Shown one piece after another: positions 15,646 through 24,105 of a stretch of 38,938 bases of DNA. The notes under the pieces were generated by a model. The model did no database searches. It was not told where the DNA came from and worked only from the letters and a program-made list of their open reading frames with translations. The stretch spans positions 1 to 38,938 of the forward strand of contig JAJYLA010000020.1 of the NCBI GenBank assembly GCA_021788115.1, written 5' to 3'. The first letter of the stretch is position 1. Each line of letters starts with the position of its first letter. The translations under genes were made by a program, and so were the position numbers. The DNA is from Actinomycetes bacterium. GTDB lineage: Bacteria > Actinomycetota > Acidimicrobiia > Acidimicrobiales > Palsa-688.

Positions 15646-16939
15646 GCTGGACCCACGCGTACACGGGGAAGCCGTTGTAGCCGCGGGAGTAAGCAGGCAG
15701 GAAGGGCCCGTTGACCACGACCGCGTAGTCGCCCGCCGGCTCGGGGCCGGCGTCCCCCTCGACGGTGGCGACGGCCCCGTCGGGCCACACCTGGGCGACG
15801 ATTCCCATGTGGGGGGAGGTGGCGACATTCTCGGGGCCGGTCCCGAAGAGCACGAAGTCGCCGGGGGACGGCATGGTGGTGGGCGAGCGGGTGAGGCCTC
15901 GCGCCGAGCCCCAGTCGTACACGTCGCCGACGAACGCGTAGCGGGGGATGGCGACGCCCCTCTGCCCCCACACCCAGGTGGCGAACAGGGCGCACCACTC
16001 CTCGCAGGGACCGTAGGGGTTGCAGTAGGGCCCCGAGGTGAAGTCGGGGTCGGGCCCGACCTGCGACTCGGCGACAGCCACGATGCTCCGCCCGAGCGCC
16101 GAGCCGCCGGGGTCGCCGGGGTCGCCGAAGGAGGTCTCCACCTCGTCGGGGCGCAACAGCCAGTAGCCCTTCCCGTCGGCGGTGGCCACTATGTCCGCGG
16201 TCGGCGAGAACGGCGGCTTGTTCGGGTCGGGACCGTAGGAGGTGGCGTCGCCGAAGGTGAGCACGCCGCCGGTGGCGGCCACCATCCAGTAGCCTCCCCC
16301 GTCGGGGGTGCGGGCCATCGCCACGACGCCGGCCCCGAGGTTCTCGTTGGCGGCCGAGCCGAAGAAGCGGGCGTCCCCGAAGGAGAAGATCCCGCCGTCG
16401 GAGGCGACCAGCCAGTAGCCCTTCCCGTCCGGCGTCGACGCCATCCCGACCACCGGCTGGTTCAACTTGATGGCGCCCGTCGAGCCGTAGAACCGGGCGT
16501 CGCCGAAGCTGAACACCCCGCCGTCGGAGGCGACCAGCCAGTAGCCGAGCCCGTCCGGCGTCGACGCCATCCCGACCACCGGCGCCTGGAGCGGCTTCCC
16601 CGCCATCGAGCCATGGTCGGAGGCGTCGCCGAAGCCGTACACCGACCCGTCGGCGGCGGTCACCCAGTAGCCCTTCCCGCCGGGCGGGGCGGCCATCGCT
16701 ACCAGCGGCGAGGGGACCGTCTGGCCGGAGAAGCCCCCGTAGTCGGTGGCGCCGCCGTAGGCCGAGATGCCCGAGCCGGCGAAGCCGGTGCCGGCCGCCT
16801 GCGCCGGCGGGACGGCCAGGCCGGGGGCCAGCGTCGAACCCGCGAGCGCGCCCGCGAGGAGCAGCCGCAGCCTCCGGCCTCCCCGCAACCGGGGGCGCCG
16901 CCGACTCGAACCCGCCGGGACCGTCGCGCTTCTTCGCAT
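15641..16939 (-). CDS. Secreted [10 protein letters not shown]-repeat protein with C-terminal CHAP hydrolase domain
   Basis: This is a 432-residue exported protein. It has an Arg-rich start, a hydrophobic core (LRLLLAGALAGSTLAPGLAV) and a likely AQA signal-peptidase site near residue 48. Residues about 65-270 contain some five tandem repeats of roughly 42 residues with GYW(L/V)VASDGG(V/I)FSFGDARF(Y/F)GS, likely blades of a beta-propeller or adhesion module. Residues about 295-432 look like a CHAP domain, with Cys316 in EEWCALFATWVW and His377 in SPHMGIV, implying peptidoglycan amidase or peptidase activity. The ATG at 16939 is chosen because it begins the signal peptide; the frame is open further upstream but overlaps the neighbour. 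Confidence 0.85.
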   Translation of the reverse strand: MRRSATVPAGSSRRRPRLRGGRRLRLLLAGALAGSTLAPGLAVPPAQAAGTGFAGSGISAYGGATDYGGFSGQTVPSPLVAMAAPPGGKGYWVTAADGSVYGFGDASDHGSMAGKPLQAPVVGMASTPDGLGYWLVASDGGVFSFGDARFYGSTGAIKLNQPVVGMASTPDGKGYWLVASDGGIFSFGDARFFGSAANENLGAGVVAMARTPDGGGYWMVAATGGVLTFGDATSYGPDPNKPPFSPTADIVATADGKGYWLLRPDEVETSFGDPGDPGGSALGRSIVAVAESQVGPDPDFTSGPYCNPYGPCEEWCALFATWVWGQRGVAIPRYAFVGDVYDWGSARGLTRSPTTMPSPGDFVLFGTGPENVATSPHMGIVAQVWPDGAVATVEGDAGPEPAGDYAVVVNGPFLPAYSRGYNGFPVYAWVQP

Positions 16940-17030
16940 CGCCTGCCCCCTGCCGCCGTGGACCCGCCCATCCTTCGAGGAATTGAGGAGCGCGCCCTCC
17001 CGATACTTGAGACGGTCGGGACGATAGCAG

Positions 17031-17045
17031 GCGCCCGGCGGGCGC
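17031..17045. other. Small GC-rich hairpin after the maleylpyruvate isomerase gene
   Basis: GCGCCC-GGC-GGGCGC lies 8 nt beyond the stop of the leftward operon and upstream of the CHAP gene. It lacks a U-tract; it could help end transcription of the gentisate operon. Confidence 0.35.
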
Positions 17046-17052
17046 GTCCCCG

Positions 17053-17742
17053 TCAGAGCCAGGCAGGCAGCAGCGGAACGGGGCCGTCGAAGGTCAGGCC
17101 GCCGGCGGCGCCGCGCCCGGTCAGCCAGGCTGCCAGCCGCGGCAGGGGACCGGACACGGTGACCGAGCCGCCCCCCCAGGCGTGGGGGCCCGAGACGCAG
17201 CGGATGTCGGGGAGCCGGCCGGCGCGGCCCCACATCGCCATCACGTCGTCGACCAGGGCGGCGAGCAGGTCCTCGGGGATGCCGGCGAACCCGGCGCCGC
17301 TGCCGAGGTCGACCGCGTGCACCCAGACCTCCCGGCACCGCATCCAGGGGACCTCCGAGGCGGGCACGGCGCGGCCCTGCGCGGTGCGCACCTGGGCCGC
17401 CCACGCCCCCTCCGGGTGGCCGCGCACCGCCTGCGAGAGGCGTCGCACGGCCGCCGCGTACTCCTCCCGCAGCTCGCCGGCGGGGAGCGACGCCGTCCCG
17501 GCGATGCCCGCGTCGCGCGCCTCGGGCGAGGGGTACATCGGTGTCTCGACCCCGGTGCGCGCCCAGACGAGGAGGTTGACGAGCGCGTCGGCGTTGCGGG
17601 CGACGTGGGCGGTCACGTGCCGGCGCGACCAGCCGGGCAGCAGCGACGGGCGGTCGAGGTCGCCGTCGGGGATCGTGTCCAGCGCCGACTGGTAGAAGCG
17701 CTCGCCGCTGTCCCACCAGTCGAGGGCGGCGGGCAGGGTCAC
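17053..17742 (-). CDS. Mycothiol-dependent maleylpyruvate isomerase
   Basis: This 229-residue DinB-fold enzyme isomerises maleylpyruvate to fumarylpyruvate in the gentisate pathway, using mycothiol. The start TLPAALDWWDSGERFY and the block LLPGWSRRHVTAHVARNADALVNLLVWARTG (two adjoining halves) are typical. Zinc ligands are visible as H46 in TAHVARN and the E-x3-H of REVWVHAVDL. The GTG at 17742 overlaps the preceding stop as GTGA; the open frame extends upstream only within the neighbouring gene. It is the last gene of the gentisate operon, and its mycothiol dependence supports an actinobacterial host. Confidence 0.92.
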   Translation of the reverse strand: MTLPAALDWWDSGERFYQSALDTIPDGDLDRPSLLPGWSRRHVTAHVARNADALVNLLVWARTGVETPMYPSPEARDAGIAGTASLPAGELREEYAAAVRRLSQAVRGHPEGAWAAQVRTAQGRAVPASEVPWMRCREVWVHAVDLGSGAGFAGIPEDLLAALVDDVMAMWGRAGRLPDIRCVSGPHAWGGGSVTVSGPLPRLAAWLTGRGAAGGLTFDGPVPLLPAWL

Positions 17743-18560
17743 TTCTCGGTCACGCACATGTTGCGGCACTCCCCGACGCCCGCGATGGTGGTGACGAGCA
17801 GCTGGCCGGGCTGCAGGTAGCGGGGAGGTTTGCGGGCGTGGCCGACCCCGCCGGGGGTGCCGAGGGACACGACGTCGCCGGGGTTGAGGGTGAGGATGGT
17901 CGACAGGTAGGCGAGGGTGGTCGCCGGCCCGAAGACGAGGTCGGCGGTGTTGGCGGTTTGCATCGTCTCGCCGTCGAGGGTGCAGGTGAGCTCGAGGCCG
18001 GTGCCGGCCTCGTCGGGGGTGACGAGGTGGGGCCCGATGGGCGTGGTCGCCTCGAAGTTCTTGCCCTGCAGCCACTGGAGGGTGCGGTACTGCCAGTCGC
18101 GCGCGGTGACGTCGTTGAGGACGGTGTAGCCGGCGATCGCCGCCTCGGCGGAGGCCTCGTCGGCGTGGCGCACCGGGGCTCCGACGACGACGGCGAGCTC
18201 CGCCTCCCAGTCCATGGCCTGGGAGGCGGAGGGCAGGACGATGTCGTCGTAGGCGCCGATCAGCGCCTCGGGGTACTTGGCGAACACGGTCGGGTACCGG
18301 GGGACCTCCCTGCCCATCTCCCGGATGTGGGCGTGGAAGTTGACGCCGACGCAGATGAGCTTTCCGGGCCGGGGCACGACCGGTGCGTAGTCGAGCCCGG
18401 CCGTGTGGTGCGTCGGGCCGCCCGCCTCGGCGGCCAGGCGGGCCCAGGCAGGGTCGGCGAGCAGCGCTCCCACGTCGGGGTGGCCGGTCTCCACCGCCCG
18501 GTCGGGGTCGACGCGCACGGCCCGGGGGCCCCGCGCGGTGCGGATGGTGGCGAGACGCAT
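17739..18560 (-). CDS. Fumarylacetoacetate hydrolase family protein, probable fumarylpyruvate hydrolase
   Basis: This 273-residue enzyme probably splits fumarylpyruvate into fumarate and pyruvate, the last step of the gentisate pathway. FAH-family features: GKLICVGVNFHAHIREMG, TVFAKYPEALIG, the metal-binding acid cluster in DWEAELAVVVG, GYTVLNDVTARDWQ and SLGTPGGVG. The ATG at 18560 shares one base with the upstream TGA (TGATG), and its own stop overlaps the isomerase start, so the operon is tightly coupled. The specific substrate is inferred from neighbours. Confidence 0.9.
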   Translation of the reverse strand: MRLATIRTARGPRAVRVDPDRAVETGHPDVGALLADPAWARLAAEAGGPTHHTAGLDYAPVVPRPGKLICVGVNFHAHIREMGREVPRYPTVFAKYPEALIGAYDDIVLPSASQAMDWEAELAVVVGAPVRHADEASAEAAIAGYTVLNDVTARDWQYRTLQWLQGKNFEATTPIGPHLVTPDEAGTGLELTCTLDGETMQTANTADLVFGPATTLAYLSTILTLNPGDVVSLGTPGGVGHARKPPRYLQPGQLLVTTIAGVGECRNMCVTEK

Positions 18561-19657
18561 CAGGCGACGACCTCCGTGCGCAGCAGGTGAAGCTTCTCGA
18601 AGACGGGCGCGTCCGAGAAGCTGAACAGGTCGAGGCCGTCGCCGGCGCGGAAGCTGAGCTCGGTCCACGCCGGCACGGCGACGACGTCGCCGCGGCCGAC
18701 CGGGTGGTCCGCGCCGCCCACGGTGACCGTGCCGGCGCCGGCGAAGACCTGCCACACCGACGACGCGGAGCTGCGCGTGCGGAGGCTCGACGCGCCGGCG
18801 CGCAGGCGGTGCATCTCGGTGCGCATGGTCGTGAGGGCGTCGCCGCCGGTGGCGGGGTTGGTGAAGCGGACCGCCGCGTGGCCGGCGGACACCACCCCGG
18901 GGTACCCGCCGTCCTCGAGCTCGAGCTGCGCGGCGAGCGCGGCGTCTGTGTGCGCCCAGCGGTAGGCCATCAGCGGGGAGGAGGGCCGGGCTCCCGTCGA
19001 GGAGACCGGGGTGAGGCCGGGGCCGCCCCAGAGGAGCTCGCTGCGGCTGCGCTCGGGGACCGAGCGGTCGGTGAGCTCGTCGGGACCGAACTCGAAGAAG
19101 CCCTGGTCGGTCTGGGACACGAAGGGGATGTCGAGCCCGTCGAGCCAGGCCATCGGCTGGTCGCTGACGTTGTGGTGGCCGTGGAAGCACCAGCCGGGGG
19201 TGAGCAGCAGGTCCCCGCGGCGCATGGCGACGGGATCGCCGTCCACCACCGTCCAGACGCCCTCGCCTTCGAGGACGAAACGGAACGCGCTCTGGGTGTG
19301 CCGGTGCTCGGGGGCGTTCTCGTGCGGCGCCAGGTACTGGATGGCCGCCCACAGCGTCGGGGTGGCGTAGGGGGAGCCGCCCAGGCCGGGATTCGCGAGG
19401 CTGATCGCCCGGCGCTCCCCGCCGCGCCCGACGGGGACGAGATCGGCGCTCCGCGCGGCGAGGGGGTACAGCTCGCTCCACCGCCACAGGTGGGCGACGG
19501 CGCGGGGCCGGGGCGACAGCGGCATGAGCTCCTCGCGCGCCGTCCACAGCGGCGCCATGCCCGCCGCGGCGAAGTCCCGGTAGAGCTCGGCGAGCCTGGC
19601 CTGGTGTTCGGGGCTGTCGAAGTCGATGTCGGTGCGGTGGCTGCTCGTGGTGGTCAT
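18560..19657 (-). CDS. Gentisate 1,2-dioxygenase
   Basis: This is a 365-residue bicupin dioxygenase that opens the gentisate ring to maleylpyruvate. The N-terminal cupin carries PEHRHTQSAFRFVLEGEG, with the iron-binding histidines, followed by GDLLLTPGWCFHGHHN; a second cupin occupies the C-terminal third (VFAGAGTVTVGG, GDVVAVPAW). Length and layout match gentisate or 1-hydroxy-2-naphthoate dioxygenases; the operon context favours gentisate. The ATG at 19657 overlaps the stop of the hydroxylase-ligase frame by TGATG. Salicylate itself could also be a substrate for some relatives. Confidence 0.92.
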   Translation of the reverse strand: MTTTSSHRTDIDFDSPEHQARLAELYRDFAAAGMAPLWTAREELMPLSPRPRAVAHLWRWSELYPLAARSADLVPVGRGGERRAISLANPGLGGSPYATPTLWAAIQYLAPHENAPEHRHTQSAFRFVLEGEGVWTVVDGDPVAMRRGDLLLTPGWCFHGHHNVSDQPMAWLDGLDIPFVSQTDQGFFEFGPDELTDRSVPERSRSELLWGGPGLTPVSSTGARPSSPLMAYRWAHTDAALAAQLELEDGGYPGVVSAGHAAVRFTNPATGGDALTTMRTEMHRLRAGASSLRTRSSASSVWQVFAGAGTVTVGGADHPVGRGDVVAVPAWTELSFRAGDGLDLFSFSDAPVFEKLHLLRTEVVA

Positions 19658-22600
19658 CAGCTCTTCTCCATGCGTCGGGCGATATCTTCGCGTAGCGCCT
19701 TCTTGTCGATCTTGCCCACGTTGGTGGTGGGGAGCGCCTCGACGATCTCGAGCCGCTCCGGCCATTTGAACGCGGCGACGCCGGCCGCGGACATCGACCC
19801 GCGGATGTCGTCGAGGGTGAGGGCGGCGCCCGGCTTCACCGCCGCGTACAGGCAGACCCGCTCGCCGAGCTGCGCGTCGGGCATCGCGACGGCTGCCACC
19901 TGGTTGACCTGCGGGAGCTGGTAGGCGAGGTTCTCGACCTCCTCCGCGCTGATCTTCTCCCCGCCGCGGTTGATGATGTCTTTTTCCCTTCCCTCGACGA
20001 CGAGGTTGCCGCCGCGCCGGCGCCGGACGATGTCGCCGCTGCGATACCAGCCGTCCGCCGTGAACGCGCGGGCGTTCTGCTCGGCGGCGCGGTAGTAGCC
20101 GCGAGGCGTGTACGGCCCCCGGGTGAGCAGCGCCCCCGCCGCGCCGTCGGGGACGTCGCGGTCGGAGCCGTCGACGACGCGCACCTCGTCGCCCTCGCTC
20201 AGCGGCCGGCCCTGCGTCGTGCAGATCACCTCCTCGGGGTCGTCGAGGCGGGTGTAGTTGAGCAGCCCCTCGGCCATGCCGAACACCTGCTGCAGCGTGC
20301 AGCCGAGGACCGGGCGGACCCTCCTCGCCAGCTCGTCGGCGATCCTGGCCCCGCCGACCTGCAGGAGCCTGAGCGTGGCGACCTGCCCGGCGCCGCTGCC
20401 GGACGCGTGGGCCAGCCACCGCTGGGCGACGGCGGGGACCGCGGTGGCGACCGTGACGCCTTCTGCGGCGATCGCCGCGAACGCCCTCTCGGGCTCGGGG
20501 GAGGGGAGCATGACCACGCGGCCCCCCGACATCAGGGTGCCGAGGATCCCCGGGCAGGCCAGGGGAAAGTTGTGCGACACGGGCAGGGCGCCCAGGTACA
20601 CGGTGTCGGGCCCAAGGGCGCACAGCTCGGCGCTGGCGCGGGCGTTGTAGGCGTAGTCGTCGTGGGTGCGGGCGATCAGCTTGGGAAGGCCCGTCGTGCC
20701 GCCCGACAGCAGGAAGAGGGCTACCGTGCGGCTCGACGGCTGCTCGGCGTCCCAGCGCTCCCGGTGGGCGCCCGGGTCGGGGGGCTCGGCGCACAGGGCG
20801 GTGAGGTCGAGCTGGCCCGGGCGCACCGCGTCGCCGACGACCAGGACGTGCTCGAGGGTCTCGGACCCCGAGCGCAGCTCCTCGGCCATCTCCGCGTGGT
20901 CGAAGCCGCGCAGCACCGACGGCACCGCGATCGCCACCGCCTCCGAGTGCGCCGCCAGGTAGCTCAGCTCGTGGCGCCGGTGCGCCGGCAGCGCCATCAC
21001 CGGCACGACGCCTGCCCGCAGGCACGCGAGGGTGAGGACGACGAACTCCCAGCAGTTGGGGAGCTGGACGACGATGCGGTCCTCGCGGACCAGGCCGAGC
21101 TCGTCGACGAGCCGGCTGGCGAGGGCGTCGGCCCGCGCCGCGAGGGATCGGTAGGAGAGCCGGACGTCGCCGTCGACGACCGCTGTGGCGTCGGGGCGGC
21201 GGTCGGCGGCGTCGAGCAGTTCGGCGCCGAGCGCCCGGCCCCGCCACCACCCCTTCTCGGTGTAGGCGCGGGCGAGGTCCTCGGGCCAGGGGACGACGCC
21301 TTCGGCGACGGGGGTGGCGTGGTGGCGCAGGCTCATGAGCGTCCATTCTCCTCCCCTCCCTTCGCGGCTGTCCTCCCGGCGGGGCGCGGCGGCGCCGGCA
21401 GGCACGCCCACCAGGTCTGTCCGTCCGGACAGGACGGCGGTCAGCGCACCCTCCTCGTCGAGGCCCGGGCCGGCGTCTTCGACCAGCAGGGTGGCGGCGC
21501 CGTGCTCGAGGCGCGCCGCCTCGCAGACGAGGCGGCGGGTGAGCGGCGTGCCGCCGGTCACGGCGACGAGGGCGCAGCCGGCCGCCACCCCCTTCGCGAC
21601 CGCGTCCGTCGCCGCGGGGAGGCCGTGCTCGGCGTCGGGGGCGCTCACCCACAGCGCCCAGGGGCCGCCCGCGCCGTCGGGGCGGGGCCGCAGCGGGAGC
21701 GGCCCCCCGGGGAGGTGCACGGCGCCGTCGCCGACCGCGACGGCCCTGCCGTCGAGACGCCGCCCGGCGACCTCGAACGGGCTGTGCAGCGGCTCCGAGC
21801 CGTGGATGTCCCGCCAGCGGCGGTGGACGCCGGCCACGAAGCCGTCGTCGCGCAGCCGCAGCTTCGTGTCGGTCAGGCTGCGGGTGAAAAAGTGGTAGGC
21901 GAACTGCCACGGGGGCAGGCTGTCGTAGGCCCGGCCGAAGTGCTCCCACCACGACACGCTCGGTCGGGCGGAGCCCTGGATCCTGGTGACCGGGGGCTGG
22001 CGGACGGCCTCGTAGGCGGCCAGCGCGGCGTCGGCGTCGTCGCCGTGGCGGTCGAGCGCGTCGACGAGCGCCACGGCGTCCTCCATCGCCATCTTGGTGC
22101 CCGAGCCCACCGAGAAGTGGGCGGTGTGCGCCGCGTCGCCGAGCAGCGCTATCGCGGTCCCGCCGACCCGGTGCCGCCAGCGGCGGGCACGGCGGGTACG
22201 GAAGCTGCCCCAGCGGGAGTTGTTGACCAGCAGCGGGTGGCCCCCGATCTGCTCGGCGAACAGCCCCTGCAGGTAGTCCCTCGATTTCTCGTCGCTCGGC
22301 CCCGGGGGCCCGGTGACGTCGAACTCGTCGAGGCCGGCGGCCCTCCAGGTGCCCTCGTCGGTCTCGACGATGAACGTGGAGACGCCGTCGCCGACCGGGT
22401 AGCCGTGCACCGCGAAGACGCCGTGCGGGCCGCGCTGGTGGACGAAGGTCAGGCCGCCGAAGGGGTACGTGGTGCCCAGCCAGATGAACTTCGCCGCCGC
22501 GGTCTCCGCCGCCGGTTCGAACACCTCGGCGAAGCGGTCGCGGACCTTCGAGCCGGCGCCGTCCGCGGCGATGACCAGGTCGTAGCCGGCGCCCAGCAGG

Positions 22601-23034
22601 TCCTCGGCGCCGACTTCGGTGGAGAACCGCACGTCCACGCCCGCCTCGATCGCCTGCCCCTGCAGCAGGGACAGCAGCGTCCGCCGGTGCACGGCGGCCA
22701 TGCCGTTGCCGCCGCAGAGGTGGCGCTCGCCGTGCACCCGCACCTCGATGGCGTCCCAGTGCACGCCGTACCGGCTGAGGGCGCTGCGCAGCACCGGGTC
22801 CGCCTCGTCGATGCCGGCGAGGGTGGCGTCGGAGAAGACGACGCCGAAACCGAAGGTGTCCTCGGCACGGTTGCGCTCGAAGACGGTCACCTCGCGTGCA
22901 GGATCCCTTCTCTTCGCCAGCGCGGCGGCGAACAGCCCCCCCGGACCGCCCCCGAGTACGCAACCCGCAACGTCAGACCACCCCCGGCACCGAGATGTGC
23001 CACTTTCGCGAAAAGGAACCCAAGACTGGCACAT
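19657..23034 (-). CDS. Salicylyl-CoA 5-hydroxylase and salicylate-CoA ligase in one open reading frame
   Basis: One uninterrupted frame of 1125 codons. Residues 1-566: an FAD hydroxylase with GGGPGG (28-33), GFGVVFSD, an ADGAGS block and [20 protein letters not shown], closest to salicylyl-CoA 5-hydroxylases; after about residue 400 a shortened OYE-like segment follows. Residues 567-1125: an acyl-adenylate-forming ligase with [21 protein letters not shown] and the catalytic Lys in [11 protein letters not shown]567 (ATG at 21334-21336) follows GGGGAGGAG, so the ligase may also start separately as a 559-residue protein. Together they would convert salicylate to salicylyl-CoA and gentisyl-CoA, like SdgA and SdgC of Streptomyces. 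The N-terminus is uncertain: the ATG at 23034 lacks a ribosome site, and the canonical pre-GGGPGG strand appears to start in another frame. Confidence 0.85.
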   Translation of the reverse strand: MCQSWVPFRESGTSRCRGWSDVAGCVLGGGPGGLFAAALAKRRDPAREVTVFERNRAEDTFGFGVVFSDATLAGIDEADPVLRSALSRYGVHWDAIEVRVHGERHLCGGNGMAAVHRRTLLSLLQGQAIEAGVDVRFSTEVGAEDLLGAGYDLVIAADGAGSKVRDRFAEVFEPAAETAAAKFIWLGTTYPFGGLTFVHQRGPHGVFAVHGYPVGDGVSTFIVETDEGTWRAAGLDEFDVTGPPGPSDEKSRDYLQGLFAEQIGGHPLLVNNSRWGSFRTRRARRWRHRVGGTAIALLGDAAHTAHFSVGSGTKMAMEDAVALVDALDRHGDDADAALAAYEAVRQPPVTRIQGSARPSVSWWEHFGRAYDSLPPWQFAYHFFTRSLTDTKLRLRDDGFVAGVHRRWRDIHGSEPLHSPFEVAGRRLDGRAVAVGDGAVHLPGGPLPLRPRPDGAGGPWALWVSAPDAEHGLPAATDAVAKGVAAGCALVAVTGGTPLTRRLVCEAARLEHGAATLLVEDAGPGLDEEGALTAVLSGRTDLVGVPAGAAAPRREDSREGRGGEWTLMSLRHHATPVAEGVVPWPEDLARAYTEKGWWRGRALGAELLDAADRRPDATAVVDGDVRLSYRSLAARADALASRLVDELGLVREDRIVVQLPNCWEFVVLTLACLRAGVVPVMALPAHRRHELSYLAAHSEAVAIAVPSVLRGFDHAEMAEELRSGSETLEHVLVVGDAVRPGQLDLTALCAEPPDPGAHRERWDAEQPSSRTVALFLLSGGTTGLPKLIARTHDDYAYNARASAELCALGPDTVYLGALPVSHNFPLACPGILGTLMSGGRVVMLPSPEPERAFAAIAAEGVTVATAVPAVAQRWLAHASGSGAGQVATLRLLQVGGARIADELARRVRPVLGCTLQQVFGMAEGLLNYTRLDDPEEVICTTQGRPLSEGDEVRVVDGSDRDVPDGAAGALLTRGPYTPRGYYRAAEQNARAFTADGWYRSGDIVRRRRGGNLVVEGREKDIINRGGEKISAEEVENLAYQLPQVNQVAAVAMPDAQLGERVCLYAAVKPGAALTLDDIRGSMSAAGVAAFKWPERLEIVEALPTTNVGKIDKKALREDIARRMEKS
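22996..23033. promoter_or_regulatory. Inverted repeat around the hydroxylase-ligase start, possible PaaX-type operator
   Basis: TGTGCCA (22996-23002) and TGGCACA (23027-23033) form a perfect 7-bp inverted repeat whose arms are 31 bp apart (three helical turns). Between them lies the palindrome TTTCGCGAAA (23004-23013). The position, between a catabolic operon and a divergent regulator, suggests operator function. Confidence 0.5.
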
Positions 23035-23041
23035 ATAGTCG

Positions 23042-23057
23042 GGGGGGTCAACCCCCC
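23042..23057. repeat. GC-rich inverted repeat in the divergent promoter region
   Basis: GGGGGGT-CA-ACCCCCC is a perfect 7-bp-arm inverted repeat. On the minus strand it contains TTGACC, a possible -35 box for the leftward operon. Confidence 0.45.
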
Positions 23058-23099
23058 GTCCGGCGGCGGTCGACCGCTCGTCCGGCGGCGGTCGACCGC
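23057..23099. repeat. Two 21-bp tandem direct repeats upstream of the PaaX-like gene
   Basis: A 21-bp unit at 23057-23077 is repeated exactly at 23079-23099, a period of 22 bp (two helical turns). Each contains the 10-bp palindrome CGGTCGACCG. The repeats end 15 nt before the paaX-like start, so they are candidate autoregulatory or shared operator sites. Confidence 0.6.
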
Positions 23100-23114
23100 A
23101 ACTCGAGGAGCGCC

Positions 23115-23918
23115 ATGAAGCCGAGAGCGATCGTCTTCGACCTGTTCGGGGACCACGTGCGCTACCACGGCGGCCGGGCACGGACCCGGGCCCTGTGCGA
23201 GCTCCTCGGGGTGTTCGGGGTGCCCGAGGCCACCACGCGCGTCGTCCTCTCCCGGATGCGCAAGGAGGGCTGGCTCGACACCCAGCGGGAGGGCCGGGCC
23301 GTCGTGCACGCGCTCACGGACAAGAGCTGGCAGCTCCTCGACCAGGGCCGGACCCGGATCTTCGAGCGCGCGCGCCGGCCGTGGGACGGGCAGTGGCGCA
23401 TGGTCATCTACGGCGTCGCGCGGGAGGACCGCAGCGGCAGGGAGCGGCTGCGCCGCACCCTGTCGTGGCTCGGGTTCGGGCCGCTGGCGGCGGCAACGTG
23501 GATCAGCCCCCACCCCCGCCTCGACGACGTCGCAGGCGCGCTCGCCGGCATCCCCCTCCGGCGCCTCGACCTGCTGACCTGCCGATCGCGCAGCAGGGCC
23601 GACGACCTTCAGATGGTCGGGCGCTGCTGGGATCTCGGGGGGCTCGGCCGGGACTACAGCGGCTGGGCCCGCCGGCTGGGGGACCTGCCCCCCGCCGCCG
23701 AGCTCGCCGCCGTCTCCGGGGCCGCGGCGCTGCGCCTCCGGGTGGAGCTCGTGGAGGAGTACCGCCAGCTGCCCTTCCGCGACCCCGACCTTCCCGGCGA
23801 GCTCCTCCCCGAGGGGTGGATGGGCCGCACCGCCCACGACCTGTTCGTCGCCCGGCACGAGGCGCTGGCCGCTCCCGCCGACGCCTACGTGCGCGAGGTG
23901 CTGGAGCGGCACCGCTGA
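23115..23918 (+). CDS. PaaX-family transcriptional regulator
   Basis: This is a 267-residue regulator of the PaaX family, which typically represses aromatic-acid catabolism and is released by an aryl-CoA ester. Features: KPRAIVFDLFGDHVRYHGG at the start, a winged helix with VPEATTRVVLSRMRKEGWL, the PaaX central domain (DGQWRMVIYGV, RRTLSWLGFGPL) and the C-terminal domain (YRQLPFRDPDLPGELLPEGW). The ATG at 23115 follows GAGGAG at five bases. It is divergent from the hydroxylase-ligase operon and probably responds to salicylyl-CoA or gentisyl-CoA; that ligand is inferred. Confidence 0.92.
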   Translation: MKPRAIVFDLFGDHVRYHGGRARTRALCELLGVFGVPEATTRVVLSRMRKEGWLDTQREGRAVVHALTDKSWQLLDQGRTRIFERARRPWDGQWRMVIYGVAREDRSGRERLRRTLSWLGFGPLAAATWISPHPRLDDVAGALAGIPLRRLDLLTCRSRSRADDLQMVGRCWDLGGLGRDYSGWARRLGDLPPAAELAAVSGAAALRLRVELVEEYRQLPFRDPDLPGELLPEGWMGRTAHDLFVARHEALAAPADAYVREVLERHR

Positions 23919-23951
23919 CCCGGCACCGCCGGCATCGATGAGGAGGTACCC

Positions 23952-24086
23952 GTGTCCAGGAAAGCCGAGGCCCCGAACCCGATCCTTTCGCCCGGCCGCG
24001 ACAGGCCCGCCGGCCGGCTGCCGGCGGCACCCCCGTCCCGCAGGGCCGCGCTGGACGCCTGCACGATCGGCCAGGCGTCGGGGTGA
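23952..24086 (+). CDS. Small ORF with an excellent ribosome-binding site
   Basis: A GTG at 23952 lies six bases after AGGAGGT (23941-23946/7), the best ribosome-binding site in the region, and opens a 44-codon frame. The peptide (MSRKAEAPNPILSPGRDRPA onward) is Pro/Arg/Ala-rich with no recognised domain. It sits between the PaaX-like gene and the helicase. It may be the truncated 5' end of a former gene cut off when the helicase segment arrived, or a true small protein. Function unknown. Confidence 0.4.
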   Translation: MSRKAEAPNPILSPGRDRPAGRLPAAPPSRRAALDACTIGQASG

Positions 24087-24092
24087 TCGAAT

Positions 24093-24098
24093 TACGAT
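24093..24098 (+). promoter_or_regulatory. -10 box of the helicase gene, leaderless arrangement
   Basis: TACGAT lies 7 nt before the GTG at 24106, the same spacing as the iclR -10 box. There is no ribosome-binding site. No clear -35 box is seen. Confidence 0.5.
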
Positions 24099-24105
24099 CC
24101 CTCCC

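Noticed and set aside
16940-17716. Upstream extension of the CHAP protein frame
   Set aside because: It would overlap the isomerase gene in another frame and precede the obvious signal peptide.
18560-22963. A very long minus-strand open frame (over 1,400 codons) covering the ligase and hydroxylase
   Set aside because: Only its last 365 codons, the gentisate dioxygenase, look like protein; the rest is Arg/Gly-rich and out of frame with the recognised ligase and hydroxylase.
20407-23118. A 900-codon plus-strand open frame opposite the hydroxylase-ligase
   Set aside because: It has no domain signature and mirrors a GC-rich gene with clear family motifs on the other strand.
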